Shown: positions 1 through 9,013, numbered from the stretch's first letter. The stretch is DNA of 64,000 nt from Chryseobacterium jejuense (GCF_017877355.1 NZ_JAGIPR010000011.1:62001-126000); one strand, 5' to 3'. Notes: generated by a model from the sequence alone, not told the origin. Translations and numbers: made by a program.

Positions 1-40
1 AATATTAGTGAGTTTAGATCATCATTACATCCAAATAAAG

Positions 41-75
41 AAATACCTTTCAGCAAAACTGAGAGGTATTTTTTT
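41..75 (+). terminator. Intrinsic terminator of a gene left of the window
   Basis: A 13-bp stem (41-53 with 59-71, one G-U pair) closes a CAAAA loop and is followed by a T-run. It faces right, so it most likely ends a plus-strand gene lying outside the window. Confidence 0.75.
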
Positions 76-167
76 ATAAAAACCAAACCAAATCCTTTAC
101 ACAAAGGCAAAAGCAATTTGATTATAAAATAAATTCACAAAAACGTGATTTGATTTAATTTTATTAT

Positions 168-175
168 TATTTTTG
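168..175 (+). promoter_or_regulatory. Candidate -7 box of the S8 protease gene
   Basis: TATTTTTG fits the Bacteroidota -7 consensus TAnnTTTG and lies about 40 bases before the ATG at 217. The best upstream TTG (150-152) is only 15 bases away instead of about 19, so the call is weak. Confidence 0.35.
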
Positions 176-216
176 ATATTATCCAATCTAATTCACAACC
201 ATTTAACAAAAATAAT

Positions 217-1872
217 ATGAAAACAAAAATCAAACTCCTTACCCTATTGGTGTTCTGTTTCTTCCTTTCATTTGGACAATCTCCATCGGATCGCAGCGCT
301 AAACAAAATGATCTGATCTATGTATGTTTTTCAAAAGGTCTCTCTTCAGACAAGGATGCACTCAGTAAAAATCCTGAACTGGAAAGATTTGCCAGGGAAA
401 ACGGAATATCCTTTACTTATGATCTGGGTTTCAACAACGAAAAAATTAACGAAATGATCGCCAGCAGTAAACGGAACGGAAATTCCGGTGAGTCTGTTCA
501 AAAGCTGAAAAGAATATTTAAAGCCAATGTTCCTGTTCAGGATGATGATACTTTTCAAAGGCTGGCTCAAACTCTTGAAAAATTCCCGGAAATAGAATAT
601 GTATCAGTAATGAGTAGCACACCTGTTGAACCGCCTTTGGTTAATATGTTTGTAGCAACTCCGGATCTGGAAAGCATACAGACTTATCTGAATGACAACC
701 CGGGAATCAATGCAAAATACGCATGGTCAAGAGGAATTACCGGACAAAACATCCGTATCCGCGATGTAGAATATGGTTTCTACAAAACCCACGAAATGTT
801 AACCAACCAGAATTCTATTCAATTGGAGCCTGGCTATTCTCCCAATTCAGGATTAGCTAATAACAACTACCGGGATCATGGGACAGCTGTGGTAAGCATT
901 TTAGGCTCTGTAAAAGATAATATAGGGCTCACAGGTGCTGTTTACAACGCTTCAGAGATCAAAGGATATATGGAATGGACTACTGTTGGGTATAACAGAG
1001 CTGCAGCGGTAAGCAGATCCATCAATGCGTCTCAGGCGGGGGATATTATTTTATATGAAATGCAGACCGGTGGAAAAGACGGGCAATATTGCCCTGCCGA
1101 GTATAACAGTGTAATCTGGGATCTTACAAAGGCGGCTACAGATTCAGGAATTATCATCATTGCGGCTGCAGGAAATGGAAACCAGGATCTTGATGATCCT
1201 TTCTATGCGACTTACAGAGCAAGAGGAAACAGCGGTGCAATTATTGTAGGTGCAGGAACTCCTAACACTACCCATTCTAAACAAAGCTTCAGTACTTATG
1301 GAAGCAGAGTGGATGTACAGGGATGGGGAAGCAGTGTTCTGGCTGCAGGATATGGATCTTATGCAAAGTATGATAATGATAATAACAGAACTTACAATTA
1401 TTTCAGTGGAACCAGTTCTGCTACTCCTATTGTAGCTTCTGCAGCAGTACTTGTTCAGTCTTTTTACCGTCAGACTACAGGACAGAATTTAACTCCGGCT
1501 GCTATGAGGAGCCTTTTGGTTTCTACAGGAATTCCACAGGGAGGAACTGATGTAAATAAGAAAATTGGCCCGCTTCCGAATGTGAGAAATGCTATTTTAC
1601 AACTGGAAGGTAAGTCTGCAGCTTCTGCTAAAGCTTTACCTGCTCTTGAAGTGAAAATTTATCCTAATCCATCCAGTAATTATATCGCTATTCAAAATGC
1701 TGAAGATAAAAAGCTGGATATTGAAATTATCAATATGAATGGAAGATCAGTGATAAAAAGTACGGTTTCTTCACGTGAAAGAATTAATATATCTGATCTC
1801 CCAATCGGTCATTATATCATCAATATCAATGAAGGCTCAAGACGAGTTGTAGAAAAATTCACTAAATTATAA
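217..1872 (+). CDS. Secreted subtilisin-like S8 serine protease with T9SS sorting domain
   Basis: A 551-residue secreted endopeptidase. Residues 1-21 form a signal peptide ending SFGQ. The catalytic triad of family S8 is visible: Asp183 in RIRDVEYG, His221 in RDHGTAV and Ser400 in SGTSSATP. The oxyanion-hole Asn lies in AAAGNGN. Residues about 25-150 look like a prodomain. The last ~75 residues begin with VKIYPNP and carry INISDLPIGHYIININ, the usual type A C-terminal domain that directs export by the type IX secretion system and is removed at the surface. The gene stands alone, followed at once by a dispersed repeat and a bidirectional terminator. The substrate cannot be inferred. Confidence 0.92.
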   Translation: MKTKIKLLTLLVFCFFLSFGQSPSDRSAKQNDLIYVCFSKGLSSDKDALSKNPELERFARENGISFTYDLGFNNEKINEMIASSKRNGNSGESVQKLKRIFKANVPVQDDDTFQRLAQTLEKFPEIEYVSVMSSTPVEPPLVNMFVATPDLESIQTYLNDNPGINAKYAWSRGITGQNIRIRDVEYGFYKTHEMLTNQNSIQLEPGYSPNSGLANNNYRDHGTAVVSILGSVKDNIGLTGAVYNASEIKGYMEWTTVGYNRAAAVSRSINASQAGDIILYEMQTGGKDGQYCPAEYNSVIWDLTKAATDSGIIIIAAAGNGNQDLDDPFYATYRARGNSGAIIVGAGTPNTTHSKQSFSTYGSRVDVQGWGSSVLAAGYGSYAKYDNDNNRTYNYFSGTSSATPIVASAAVLVQSFYRQTTGQNLTPAAMRSLLVSTGIPQGGTDVNKKIGPLPNVRNAILQLEGKSAASAKALPALEVKIYPNPSSNYIAIQNAEDKKLDIEIINMNGRSVIKSTVSSRERINISDLPIGHYIININEGSRRVVEKFTKL

Positions 1873-1877
1873 GTAAA

Positions 1878-2004
1878 AGGCTGGAAGCTATTTTAAGTTG
1901 TATAATAACCAAAAGTATGATAAAGTAATCTCTAAAAAGATAAAAAAATATAACGGCTATTTTTTATGACCTTGATAACTTCCTTCTTCCTGCTCCCAGC
2001 TTCT
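1878..2004 (+). repeat. Dispersed 3'-flank element, copy A
   Basis: About 127 bp whose ends are imperfect inverted repeats (GGCTGGAAGCTATTTTAAG at the left, CCCAGCTTCT at the right). It begins six bases after the stop codon of the S8 protease. The same element, in the same orientation relative to the preceding gene, recurs at 44941-45046 and 51523-51634. Confidence 0.65.
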
Positions 2005-2026
2005 ATCTCAACTTCTATTAAAAACA

Positions 2027-2059
2027 AAAAACTCCTTTCAGCAATGGAAAGGAGTTTTT
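2027..2059. terminator. Bidirectional terminator between convergent genes
   Basis: Stem AAAAACTCCTTTC (2027-2039) pairs perfectly with 2047-2059 around a 7-base loop. A-rich and T-rich flanks serve both the plus-strand protease and the minus-strand lipoprotein gene. Confidence 0.8.
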
Positions 2060-2079
2060 ATTCTCAACTTTTATAACAA

Positions 2080-2592
2080 TTATTTCGCAGGAACGCTGCT
2101 GAAATTAAGGGCTACTTTAATATTCATGTCTGAAGATGTCTGGTTCTTCAATTCATAAACTGTTCTTACGGTAAGTCCTGAACTTTTTACAATACTATCC
2201 AGGAATCCTGTATCATTCAGATCCAGACTCATGCTGGAAGAATTGGTAGATATATTGGAACGGGATGCTATCAGTCTCTCTCCTGTTCCGCTGGATGAAA
2301 CGTATATTTTAATGGTTTTAAATGCACTTAAATTTCCTCCTGAAGGAGATGCTACGGAAATTTTTGCGTCAGAGATTCTTACATCTTTAATCTGGGCATT
2401 ATTATTTCCTCCGAACCACGTTTGTACATTGGTAGCAGTTGCTGTTGAAGAAACTTCTTTATCAGCTGGCACTCCTGTGGAAACTAAAACATTCGCTGTA
2501 TAGGGAAATGTATTCTGAACCAGCGACTGTACGGTTCCGCAACTTACAAGTACAGCTGAGGCGGCCATTGCTGTTAGAACGATATTTTTCAT
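2080..2592 (-). CDS. Small putative lipoprotein of unknown function
   Basis: 170 residues. The N-terminus MKNIVLTAMAASAVLVSCGT ends in a lipobox (VLVSC), so the mature protein should be lipidated at Cys19. The rest is rich in Ser, Thr, Val and Asn with alternating hydrophobic residues, suggesting a beta-sandwich exposed at a membrane surface. I do not recognise a named family. It shares an intergenic region with the next minus-strand lipoprotein gene and may be cotranscribed with it, although the 60-base gap leaves room for its own promoter. Confidence 0.75.
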   Translation of the reverse strand: MKNIVLTAMAASAVLVSCGTVQSLVQNTFPYTANVLVSTGVPADKEVSSTATATNVQTWFGGNNNAQIKDVRISDAKISVASPSGGNLSAFKTIKIYVSSSGTGERLIASRSNISTNSSSMSLDLNDTGFLDSIVKSSGLTVRTVYELKNQTSSDMNIKVALNFSSVPAK

Positions 2593-2651
2593 AATTTTTA
2601 AATTTAAACTTCAGATGTTAATTTGCAGAAACTGTACCAAATTGATTGATT

Positions 2652-3191
2652 TTATTCAATGCTCACTGTAAAATGTCCCTTAGTGTTCCCTGAAGCCATA
2701 TTACTTTTTCCGATAATCAGCCATACTTCTCCTTTTTCAGGAATTTCATAAGTGATCTCTCTTCCGAAAGGACCATCATAATCTCCATTGGGAAGCTTTA
2801 TCTGATTAAATCTGATATTAAAATCCTTCTCTTTAGTTAAAATCTTTGCTTTGATATTAGACTGTTCAAAATTAGTAAGCTTTAAAATAAGCTCCTGATC
2901 GTTATTTTTAAATTCTTCTCCTAATGTGAAAGGAAGCTGGGAGGCATCTGCTGTTCTTACAATCTGGCCTTCTTTTTCACTTCTCATCACACCTTTACGT
3001 AAAATCTCCTTAGTAGCAGGAGCATTGTTAATAATTGAATCTTTCTTTCTCAATGCTGCAGAATCTGTTTTATAGACAGAGTCCGGCATTTCCGTTACAA
3101 TGGTAGAGTCCTTTTGAGACATATCTGTTACAGCCGGATCTTTTTTACAGGAAATAATAATCAATGGAATTAACAATAAGCTTTTTTTCAT
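2652..3191 (-). CDS. Putative lipoprotein of unknown function
   Basis: 179 residues when started at 3191, where ATG opens MKKSLLLIPLIIISCKKD, a clear lipoprotein signal with the modified Cys at 15. The open frame extends 36 codons further upstream, but that stretch runs through repeat-like DNA (GATGGAAGATAGAGGCTGG) and is not credible protein. After the lipobox there is an acidic, Ser/Lys-rich linker, then a domain ending with RFNQIKLPNGDYDGPFGR and KGEVWLIIGKSNMASGNTKG, which looks like a beta-sandwich. No family is recognised. Confidence 0.75.
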   Translation of the reverse strand: MKKSLLLIPLIIISCKKDPAVTDMSQKDSTIVTEMPDSVYKTDSAALRKKDSIINNAPATKEILRKGVMRSEKEGQIVRTADASQLPFTLGEEFKNNDQELILKLTNFEQSNIKAKILTKEKDFNIRFNQIKLPNGDYDGPFGREITYEIPEKGEVWLIIGKSNMASGNTKGHFTVSIE

Positions 3192-3399
3192 AATAATTAA
3201 TTTTGAGGATGTGGAATAAGATGGAAGATAGAGGCTGGAAGATGGAAGTCCTTGTGGTTTTCTATACTTTTGACGCCATATTTTATTGGATATTGTCAAT
3301 ATTTAAATATCTTTTTAAAATGTGCCATCATTTTCAACACAATCCTGGTTAATCAGTCCTTTTTAAATGCTAAAATTGTTCCAACTCTTTTTAACAGAC

Positions 3400-4077
3400 T
3401 TAATTTTTAGGCTGAACAAGCTTTTCATTATTATTTCTAATCAGTTTAAAGGTGAAATACATAAAATTGAGCATAATTCCCATTAAAAGGGTAACGCCCC
3501 AGGTTTTTGTATACTCCAGCGGATAAATAAACCTCACTACAATATCGTTGAATAATCCAAAAGGATTGTTCAGAATATCCCAACTGTTCCATCTCAGGAA
3601 TCTCCCTAAATACACTCCAAAGCTGCTCATAAACAGAAAGAGTACTACAATTCCGTTAATAATTCTTTCTTTACTGTAACCAGATAAGAGTTTTTCAATA
3701 TCATTAAGGCTTAAAAAACCACAGATTAATCCCGTCCAGGCATAGGAAAGGATTACGATCAAATCATACCAGATAGGAATCGTGTTTCTTGCTTTTAAAT
3801 GAAAAAGATCAGTCAGAATATAGGGTGAATTGGGGAAAAATAAAATCCAGACAATAATAATCAGGACGATGGATAATTTACTTTTAATATTGAATGCCAG
3901 AATAAAAGTACTTAGAAATAAAGGGATCCATGCCAGAAAAAGGTTCCAATTCAGAAAGAAAAACACCTTTGTTTCACTGATATAATACCTAAAAATAGAG
4001 AGACTGAGACAAAACAAAGTCATGAATACCAGCAAAACATTCATTTTAAATCTTGAAGATTCTATTAACTTTTTCAT
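3400..4077 (-). CDS. DUF1361 integral membrane protein
   Basis: 225 residues with about six hydrophobic segments. FLAWIPLFLS and FFPNSPYILTDLFHL are typical of the DUF1361 family, followed by WYDL and GLICGFLSL. The biochemical role of this family is unknown. It ends a probable minus-strand operon: the upstream gene (4090-5460) stops 12 bases before this start. Confidence 0.85.
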   Translation of the reverse strand: MKKLIESSRFKMNVLLVFMTLFCLSLSIFRYYISETKVFFFLNWNLFLAWIPLFLSTFILAFNIKSKLSIVLIIIVWILFFPNSPYILTDLFHLKARNTIPIWYDLIVILSYAWTGLICGFLSLNDIEKLLSGYSKERIINGIVVLFLFMSSFGVYLGRFLRWNSWDILNNPFGLFNDIVVRFIYPLEYTKTWGVTLLMGIMLNFMYFTFKLIRNNNEKLVQPKN

Positions 4078-4089
4078 TGTGTATTCTTG

Positions 4090-5460
4090 TTATTTGATGG
4101 TTTGATAATAGATGATCTTTGAAAGGAAAGACTTGGATTTTTCTGCCTTAATTTTATTTTGAAGATCTCTTTTAAGCTTTTGATTATTCTTTTCATCTGC
4201 GTATCTCATCAGGCTCTTTTCACTGAAATTAACTGAACCAAAATGGTAATTAACTGCAAAATCGTCACGTTTCATATTCTGTGAAGTAATAAAACCACCC
4301 CAGTTGATATAGCTGCAAATCAAAATGGTTCCATAAAGATACCATGCCATGGTATTGAAGAGGAAGGCATTTCTTTTTTGTCTTTGAATTTTAATGAAGG
4401 TTAAACCAAGTCCCACCAGAGATAAAAGAAGGAAGGCAAAAACGCCCAGCCTTTTATATGTGAAGGCGTAGTTGACAATATATTCATAGTTTTTAGCAGC
4501 TGCAGACAGGATAAGGATAGCATTCAAAATGATCCAGACTTTAGCCAGAATTTTAAGCAACCTGGCTTTAGGGTCAAAATTAAATCCTGATTTGAAGTAG
4601 AACATAATGACCAGAATAGCCATTACAATGGACATAATTACAGCATTAACACGCTCATGGGTTTCTTCCGAAAGCTGAACCGGTGTTTTTGAGACTTCAT
4701 AAAATTGTTCATAATTATAAGTGATAATGAAAAAGACCAACAAAATATTCAGACAAAAGAAGGATATTACCCCACTCGTTCTTTCAGCATCAAGATCAAG
4801 GAACGAATAGGTTGATTTAGGTTCCTGAGCACTTTTATGAAAGTCATTATCTAAATAGTGATGATTTTTGTAGATCAATTTTTCAACAGCATAATTCCAG
4901 AAATTAAAAGCAATAAAAAATCCTAAAACGGAAAGACAGAAAACCTGCCAAAGGTTGATATCTAATTCATAATCCGTGAAGAGAGCTGCAAAATGGTCAC
5001 TTCCCGCTGCATAAATTCCAAAGAAAACGGATATAAGAATTAAGGGGATAAGCACAAAAGCCATGATCTTCTGCCACATTCCCGGAACGTTCCTTTGAGG
5101 CAGCCATTTATCTAACATAAAAATTCTACAAATTGAGGTACAGCAATTTGTTATAAAAACAGGAATCAGAAACAGGATCTTCATTTTCCTGTTTCTTGAT
5201 TTACAGGCAAGCAAAAGAAGTGAACTTGCCACTGCCAGGAATGAAGGAAAGTCTCCGTACCATGCAAATGCAATTCCTGAGAATATACTTGTAGCTGTGA
5301 GAATATAAAAAGTTCTGGTTTTGTTTTTTTCTGGTGTTTTAAAGAAATTCAAAATGGCATATAGAATTCCAAGGATTCCAAAATTCAGCCCCATATCCTG
5401 ATCGTAGAACAAGATAACAAACAGGGCTGTTGTAAGAAATATATAGTGATGTGTTTTCAT
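4090..5460 (-). CDS. Polytopic membrane protein, DUF4153/DUF4173-like
   Basis: 456 residues with roughly ten to twelve membrane segments across residues 5-400 and a short basic cytoplasmic tail. The stretch ERVNAVIMSIVMAILVIMFY and the general size resemble the DUF4153/DUF4173 group of Bacteroidota membrane proteins, whose function is unknown. It is tightly packed between the DUF1361 gene and a small three-segment membrane protein (12-base gaps), so the three are probably cotranscribed. Confidence 0.7.
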   Translation of the reverse strand: MKTHHYIFLTTALFVILFYDQDMGLNFGILGILYAILNFFKTPEKNKTRTFYILTATSIFSGIAFAWYGDFPSFLAVASSLLLLACKSRNRKMKILFLIPVFITNCCTSICRIFMLDKWLPQRNVPGMWQKIMAFVLIPLILISVFFGIYAAGSDHFAALFTDYELDINLWQVFCLSVLGFFIAFNFWNYAVEKLIYKNHHYLDNDFHKSAQEPKSTYSFLDLDAERTSGVISFFCLNILLVFFIITYNYEQFYEVSKTPVQLSEETHERVNAVIMSIVMAILVIMFYFKSGFNFDPKARLLKILAKVWIILNAILILSAAAKNYEYIVNYAFTYKRLGVFAFLLLSLVGLGLTFIKIQRQKRNAFLFNTMAWYLYGTILICSYINWGGFITSQNMKRDDFAVNYHFGSVNFSEKSLMRYADEKNNQKLKRDLQNKIKAEKSKSFLSKIIYYQTIK

Positions 5461-5472
5461 AAGATATAAAGT

Positions 5473-5778
5473 TTAAAAGTTGAGTAAAAAAAAATTGGAA
5501 ATGACTAGAAAATATATGGTTGCAATGGGAATATTGGCCAATAAAAGGAGAGCAGAATTCCCTGCGGTTTTTTCACCGGAAATGTCTGACAGGAATATAA
5601 GCAGCTGATGTAAAAAAACAAGGATATTCACAAGTATTGCAAAGACTACATATATAAACCCGGACAATAATAAAAATTCATTCTGAGTGATAAAGAATAA
5701 TAAAAACAGAAATGTTCCCAGACCAAATGAAATAAGAAAAGTATTTTTTCCGGTTGCGCTAAACTTTATTTTTTCCAT
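5473..5778 (-). CDS. Small three-segment membrane protein
   Basis: 101 residues when started at the ATG at 5778 (MEKIKFSATGKN); the frame stays open to a TTG at 5802, which would overlap the upstream gene. Three hydrophobic segments are predicted. The C-terminal motif LLANIPIATIYFLV resembles LSINIPIAVLYTAI of the protein at 6324-6629, so the two are probably distant paralogues of equal length. Function unknown. It lies just downstream of the Coq4-like gene. Confidence 0.7.
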   Translation of the reverse strand: MEKIKFSATGKNTFLISFGLGTFLFLLFFITQNEFLLLSGFIYVVFAILVNILVFLHQLLIFLSDISGEKTAGNSALLLLANIPIATIYFLVISNFFLLNF

Positions 5779-5788
5779 ATCAATAGTT

Positions 5789-6274
5789 TTAATGTAGAAC
5801 AATAATATCTTTCTGTTGGATAAAGTCTTTCAGATGCTCAAAGTTTTGCCACAGCAAGCCTTCGAAATCCCATTCATGAAAGGCTCTCATATTCTGTCCT
5901 TTTCGGTATGCCTTAAGGTAGATCTTCATATGTTCCGGCAGGATAAGGGTTCCCAGTACAATAGCTGCCAAAAGATGTGCATTAAGTTTTCCGTTTCCCA
6001 GCAAAAGGTATTGCATGGCAATTTCATCCTCGAAATTGGTTCCACAATCGGTAATCAGATGGTGAACATCGTGGTTTTCCATCTTGGGAATCATTGAGAA
6101 CCCATGTTTATGGTAGAATTCACCTAATTTTCTTCCCAACGAATCTTCCTTGAACTCCAACAGCTGCCTTTCATTGAACTGCCATTGTCTTTTTTTCTTT
6201 TTAAAGTATTTTCTATAGAGTTTTTGCGTTTTATCGTACACAAAAAGCAGAAACTGAATACGTATTTTTTTCAT
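5789..6274 (-). CDS. Coq4-like protein
   Basis: 161 residues. The core HDVHHLITDCGTNFEDEIAM, followed by YLLLGNGKLN, resembles the HDxxH...E signature of the COQ4 family, which is linked to quinone biosynthesis in mitochondria. Bacteroidota carry short homologues of unknown role. The N-terminus is strongly basic (about residues 18-30), which may favour membrane or nucleic-acid contact. It sits among small membrane-protein genes on the same strand. Function beyond family membership is not supported here. Confidence 0.65.
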   Translation of the reverse strand: MKKIRIQFLLFVYDKTQKLYRKYFKKKKRQWQFNERQLLEFKEDSLGRKLGEFYHKHGFSMIPKMENHDVHHLITDCGTNFEDEIAMQYLLLGNGKLNAHLLAAIVLGTLILPEHMKIYLKAYRKGQNMRAFHEWDFEGLLWQNFEHLKDFIQQKDIIVLH

Positions 6275-6323
6275 AGTGTATGTATTTTAAAAGCAAGATT
6301 TCAACTTAATTAGGATAGATAGT

Positions 6324-6629
6324 CTACCAGTTTCCATCAGAAAATATATAAAGGCCAATTGCAGTATAGAGAACGGCAATAGGAATATTGATGGAAAGTA
6401 TACCAATTGCTTTACCATAGGTTTTTAATCTGGGTCTGTTGGCTAATCCACAGATCAAAAAAACTAATACAAGTAATAAGTTTAGAGGAGCACCAAAAAG
6501 CAGCAGCAGATAACCTGCAACAGCAAATGATTCCTGCCTGAATAATCCTCCCAGAAGACAAATACTTCCGATGATAAAACACAGTCCAAATACTGATTTA
6601 CTTAGGTTGATAATTTCCTGGTCTTTCAT
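6324..6629 (-). CDS. Small three-segment membrane protein, paralogue of 5473-5778
   Basis: 101 residues with three or four hydrophobic stretches and no charged motif suggestive of catalysis. The ending LSINIPIAVLYTAIGLYIF matches the pattern of the neighbouring small membrane protein. The function is unknown. It precedes the Coq4-like gene on the minus strand with a 50-base gap. Confidence 0.7.
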   Translation of the reverse strand: MKDQEIINLSKSVFGLCFIIGSICLLGGLFRQESFAVAGYLLLLFGAPLNLLLVLVFLICGLANRPRLKTYGKAIGILSINIPIAVLYTAIGLYIFSDGNW

Positions 6630-6703
6630 AATTTATTATTATTAATTTTATTTTAATACAAAGAGCTTTGAATTACAAAGTAGAATTTCAAAAAAATATA
6701 GGA

Positions 6704-6994
6704 CTACCGTCCCAATAGTTTTTCAAGGGCATCCAGATGATCAGTAAAAGCCTGTCTCCCATTCTGGGTAACTCGATAAGAGGTTTTAGGTTTCTTCCCT
6801 ACAAATTCTTTTTTCACTTCAATATACCCCACTTTTTCAAGGGCATTACTGTGACTGGCAAGGTTTCCATCAGTAATCTCCAATAATCCTTTCATTTCAG
6901 AGAAATCAACCCAGTCATTCACCATAAGAACAGACATAATGCCCAATCTTACACGACTTTCAAATTCTTTATTGAGTTGACTTATTTTGATCAT
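6704..6994 (-). CDS. Winged-helix transcriptional regulator
   Basis: 96 residues made of a single winged-helix domain (HTH_34/PF13601-like). The recognition region is LEITDGNLASHSNALEKVGY and the wing is VKKEFVGKKPKTSYRVTQNG. Such stand-alone domains act as small repressors, often of the operon they belong to. Here it is the last gene of a minus-strand run that starts with a four-segment membrane protein (7615-8232), so autoregulation of that operon is the likeliest role. Confidence 0.85.
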   Translation of the reverse strand: MIKISQLNKEFESRVRLGIMSVLMVNDWVDFSEMKGLLEITDGNLASHSNALEKVGYIEVKKEFVGKKPKTSYRVTQNGRQAFTDHLDALEKLLGR

Positions 6995-7001
6995 TTTTAA
7001 T

Positions 7002-7262
7002 TTATTTATTGGGAAAACACTGTTGGCCTATTGCTCCACCTCCATATTCAAGGGCCAAATTATGATTACGCAGAATATACTGGCACCCATCATTAAAGAT
7101 ACTCCTGTCTGTATCCCGTTTTTGAAAAACATTAAAAGAATACATTCCTAACCCACTTCTTTTAAAACCTATTTTAACAGGTTCTCCGTCTTTAATAGAA
7201 ATACAATTTGCATTATCCAACTTTTCCTTTAATATTTTAATCTCATCTTCTGTCCAGTTCAA
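7002..7262 (-). CDS. Hypothetical small soluble protein
   Basis: 86 residues, no signal peptide, ending YGGGAIGQQCFPNK with two cysteines. No family is recognised. It starts 45 bases after the membrane protein at 7308-7613 and ends 7 bases before the winged-helix gene, so it is almost certainly part of the same operon. Confidence 0.6.
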   Translation of the reverse strand: MNWTEDEIKILKEKLDNANCISIKDGEPVKIGFKRSGLGMYSFNVFQKRDTDRSIFNDGCQYILRNHNLALEYGGGAIGQQCFPNK

Positions 7263-7307
7263 TTCTGACTTTAGTTTTGATCTTGTTAAATCAGCAACAT
7301 TGATATC

Positions 7308-7613
7308 TCAATTTTGATATGTCTGCTTACTATTACTGAGAGGAGTAATTGTTATCCTCTCCAAAACCTTATCATTTTTAAACTCTATATCAACTACTTT
7401 ATCTGAAGGTTTGATTGTATAATAGTATTGAATCAAATCATTAATTTCAGCTTTATTCTGTATATACTCTTCTTCAAGTTCTGTAACAGAATAGTCTTTA
7501 TCAAAACCTCCAAAAGCTGCAAATACCATCAACTTAAAGATAAATACTCCTACAATAAAAAGTCCAAGAACTGTGGATAAACCAATTAAAATATATTTTA
7601 AGGTTTTAGACAT
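7308..7613 (-). CDS. Hypothetical single-span membrane protein
   Basis: 101 residues. A hydrophobic segment occupies residues ~8-32 (ILIGLSTVLGLFIVGVFIF), followed by an acidic soluble part with EEEYIQNKAEINDLIQYYY. It starts one base after the stop codon of the upstream membrane protein, implying translational coupling. Function unknown. Confidence 0.65.
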   Translation of the reverse strand: MSKTLKYILIGLSTVLGLFIVGVFIFKLMVFAAFGGFDKDYSVTELEEEYIQNKAEINDLIQYYYTIKPSDKVVDIEFKNDKVLERITITPLSNSKQTYQN

Positions 7614-7614
7614 T

Positions 7615-8232
7615 CTATTTGTACTTTTTATGCATAATCAATCCATAAACTATATGCAAAATACCGAAACCTACAGCCCAGAAAAATAATCCCCAACCAA
7701 GAAAGAACAAGGAAAATAAACCAAGAGTTACTTCGCAATATCCCAGGTATTTTACATCCGGCAAGGTGTATCTTTCAGCACTTATCAATCCCAATCCATA
7801 GAAGATCAAAGTAGTAGGGCCAATCCATACTATTAGATGATGATAAATAAGGGCTGCACAAAAGATTCCTCCGGCAGCTAATGGAACTGCAAAGGTAATT
7901 AAAAGTCGTTTTGTAGTAGAATCCCAGATCTTCAATCCTTTCTTTTTACTTTTATTGGCGGTAAAAATATATCCACTGAAAACAGCCAGTACTAAAACCA
8001 CCAGCCCGGTGATAATTAGCTCCTGAACCAATGCAGGTGTAAAGCTGAGCCTTTTCCCGTTAATATATTCCACTTTTTTACTTTCCATAGCAAAATAGGC
8101 ATATCCTGCACCTAAAAGGGCTACTACACCAGCTACAACTCCGGAGAGGCCACTCAAAGAAATAAATCTGGAAGACCGCTCCATCATGGAACGGATATGG
8201 GACAAATCTTCGTGATAATTTTTCTTATCCAT
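7615..8232 (-). CDS. Membrane protein of the small-regulator operon
   Basis: 205 residues with a soluble N-terminus (HIRSMMERSSRFISLSGLSG) and about six hydrophobic segments; the pattern is common in Bacteroidota operons that end in a winged-helix regulator. It is the first gene of the unit 8232-6704. I cannot assign a function; the association with a co-encoded regulator suggests a regulated envelope role. Confidence 0.7.
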   Translation of the reverse strand: MDKKNYHEDLSHIRSMMERSSRFISLSGLSGVVAGVVALLGAGYAYFAMESKKVEYINGKRLSFTPALVQELIITGLVVLVLAVFSGYIFTANKSKKKGLKIWDSTTKRLLITFAVPLAAGGIFCAALIYHHLIVWIGPTTLIFYGLGLISAERYTLPDVKYLGYCEVTLGLFSLFFLGWGLFFWAVGFGILHIVYGLIMHKKYK

Positions 8233-8430
8233 AAAAAGAACTTTGAATTACAAAGTTATAATTTATTTTTAATCTGCAAAATATTTTTTTCAGTTAAAAT
8301 GATTTTTTAATCAAGCTCTATTTATTATTCTTAACTTTAAAATTATCAAAAACATATAAGCCAAAGAACCGATCATAATTCATTCATAGAAATAAATAAA
8401 AGAATAGCTACTCTCTTTAATTATCTTATT

Positions 8431-8610
8431 ATGACAAAAGTTTTAATTGATTATTCTCAAATATACTTACAAGAAAATATTCCTTTAAGCGAGGAAGAAG
8501 TAAATATGATAGCGACCCATAAAAGAGATTTTTTTAAAGATTTTTCGGGTGTTGTAATTGCTGTTATTATGATAACAACGCTTATCGCCGCTTTTTTTTT
8601 TGAAAAATGA
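8431..8610 (+). CDS. Small membrane peptide or 5' half of a frameshifted gene
   Basis: 59 residues, MTKVLIDYSQIYLQENIPLS at the N-terminus, then one membrane segment (VVIAVIMITTLIAAFFF). The membrane segment ends in a T10 tract (8592-8601). Loss of one T would fuse this frame to 8600-8962 and give a single two-span protein of about 177 residues. Alone, it would be a short membrane peptide whose stop codon overlaps the start of the next frame. A phase-variable gene, a recent frameshift or a sequencing error are all possible. Confidence 0.55.
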   Translation: MTKVLIDYSQIYLQENIPLSEEEVNMIATHKRDFFKDFSGVVIAVIMITTLIAAFFFEK

Positions 8611-8962
8611 GTTTAAGAACTTCAAATATTACCATTACATTTTATTTATTGCTGCTGCAGTAGCACTCTATCTCTTTTTTTTAATTATCCATTGGCTTAT
8701 CTATCAATACTTCAAAGGAAGATGGAAAAAGGATATTGAAAATGGCAAAAACAGATTAAAAAGTATCATTATTCCCAAACATAAAACGGAAAATGATGAA
8801 TACATCCTCACTTTTGCAGGATGCAACAATGAAGAAAAGATAAGACTTCCTGTTGAGAAAAAGGTTTATTATGAATATGAGACAGGAACAAAAGTAATGG
8901 TAACCTATTTAAAGTACAGCAAGGAAGTTCTTTCTCTTGATCATGATGAGAATATGAATTAA
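8600..8962 (+). CDS. Membrane-anchored hypothetical protein, probably the 3' half of the frame split at the T10 tract
   Basis: Up to 120 residues. There is no in-frame ATG near the beginning; the only start is TTG at 8600, inside the T-tract. A hydrophobic segment (ILFIAAAVALYLFFLIIHWL) is followed by a basic stretch and a beta-rich domain ending LSLDHDENMN. The absence of a good start and the perfect fit to the frame of 8431-8610 after a one-base change suggest that both are one gene. Function unknown. Confidence 0.55.
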   Translation: MKNEFKNFKYYHYILFIAAAVALYLFFLIIHWLIYQYFKGRWKKDIENGKNRLKSIIIPKHKTENDEYILTFAGCNNEEKIRLPVEKKVYYEYETGTKVMVTYLKYSKEVLSLDHDENMN

Positions 8963-8965
8963 AAA

Positions 8966-8988
8966 AGCCGCTGAAACAATCAACGGCT
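8966..8988. terminator. Terminator between convergent genes
   Basis: A 9-bp stem (8966-8974 with 8980-8988, one G-U) is flanked by A6 on one side and a T-rich stretch on the other. It can end both the plus-strand membrane gene and the minus-strand enoyl-CoA hydratase gene. Confidence 0.7.
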
Positions 8989-9013
8989 GGCTATTTTTGG
9001 ATGGAATAAAAAC

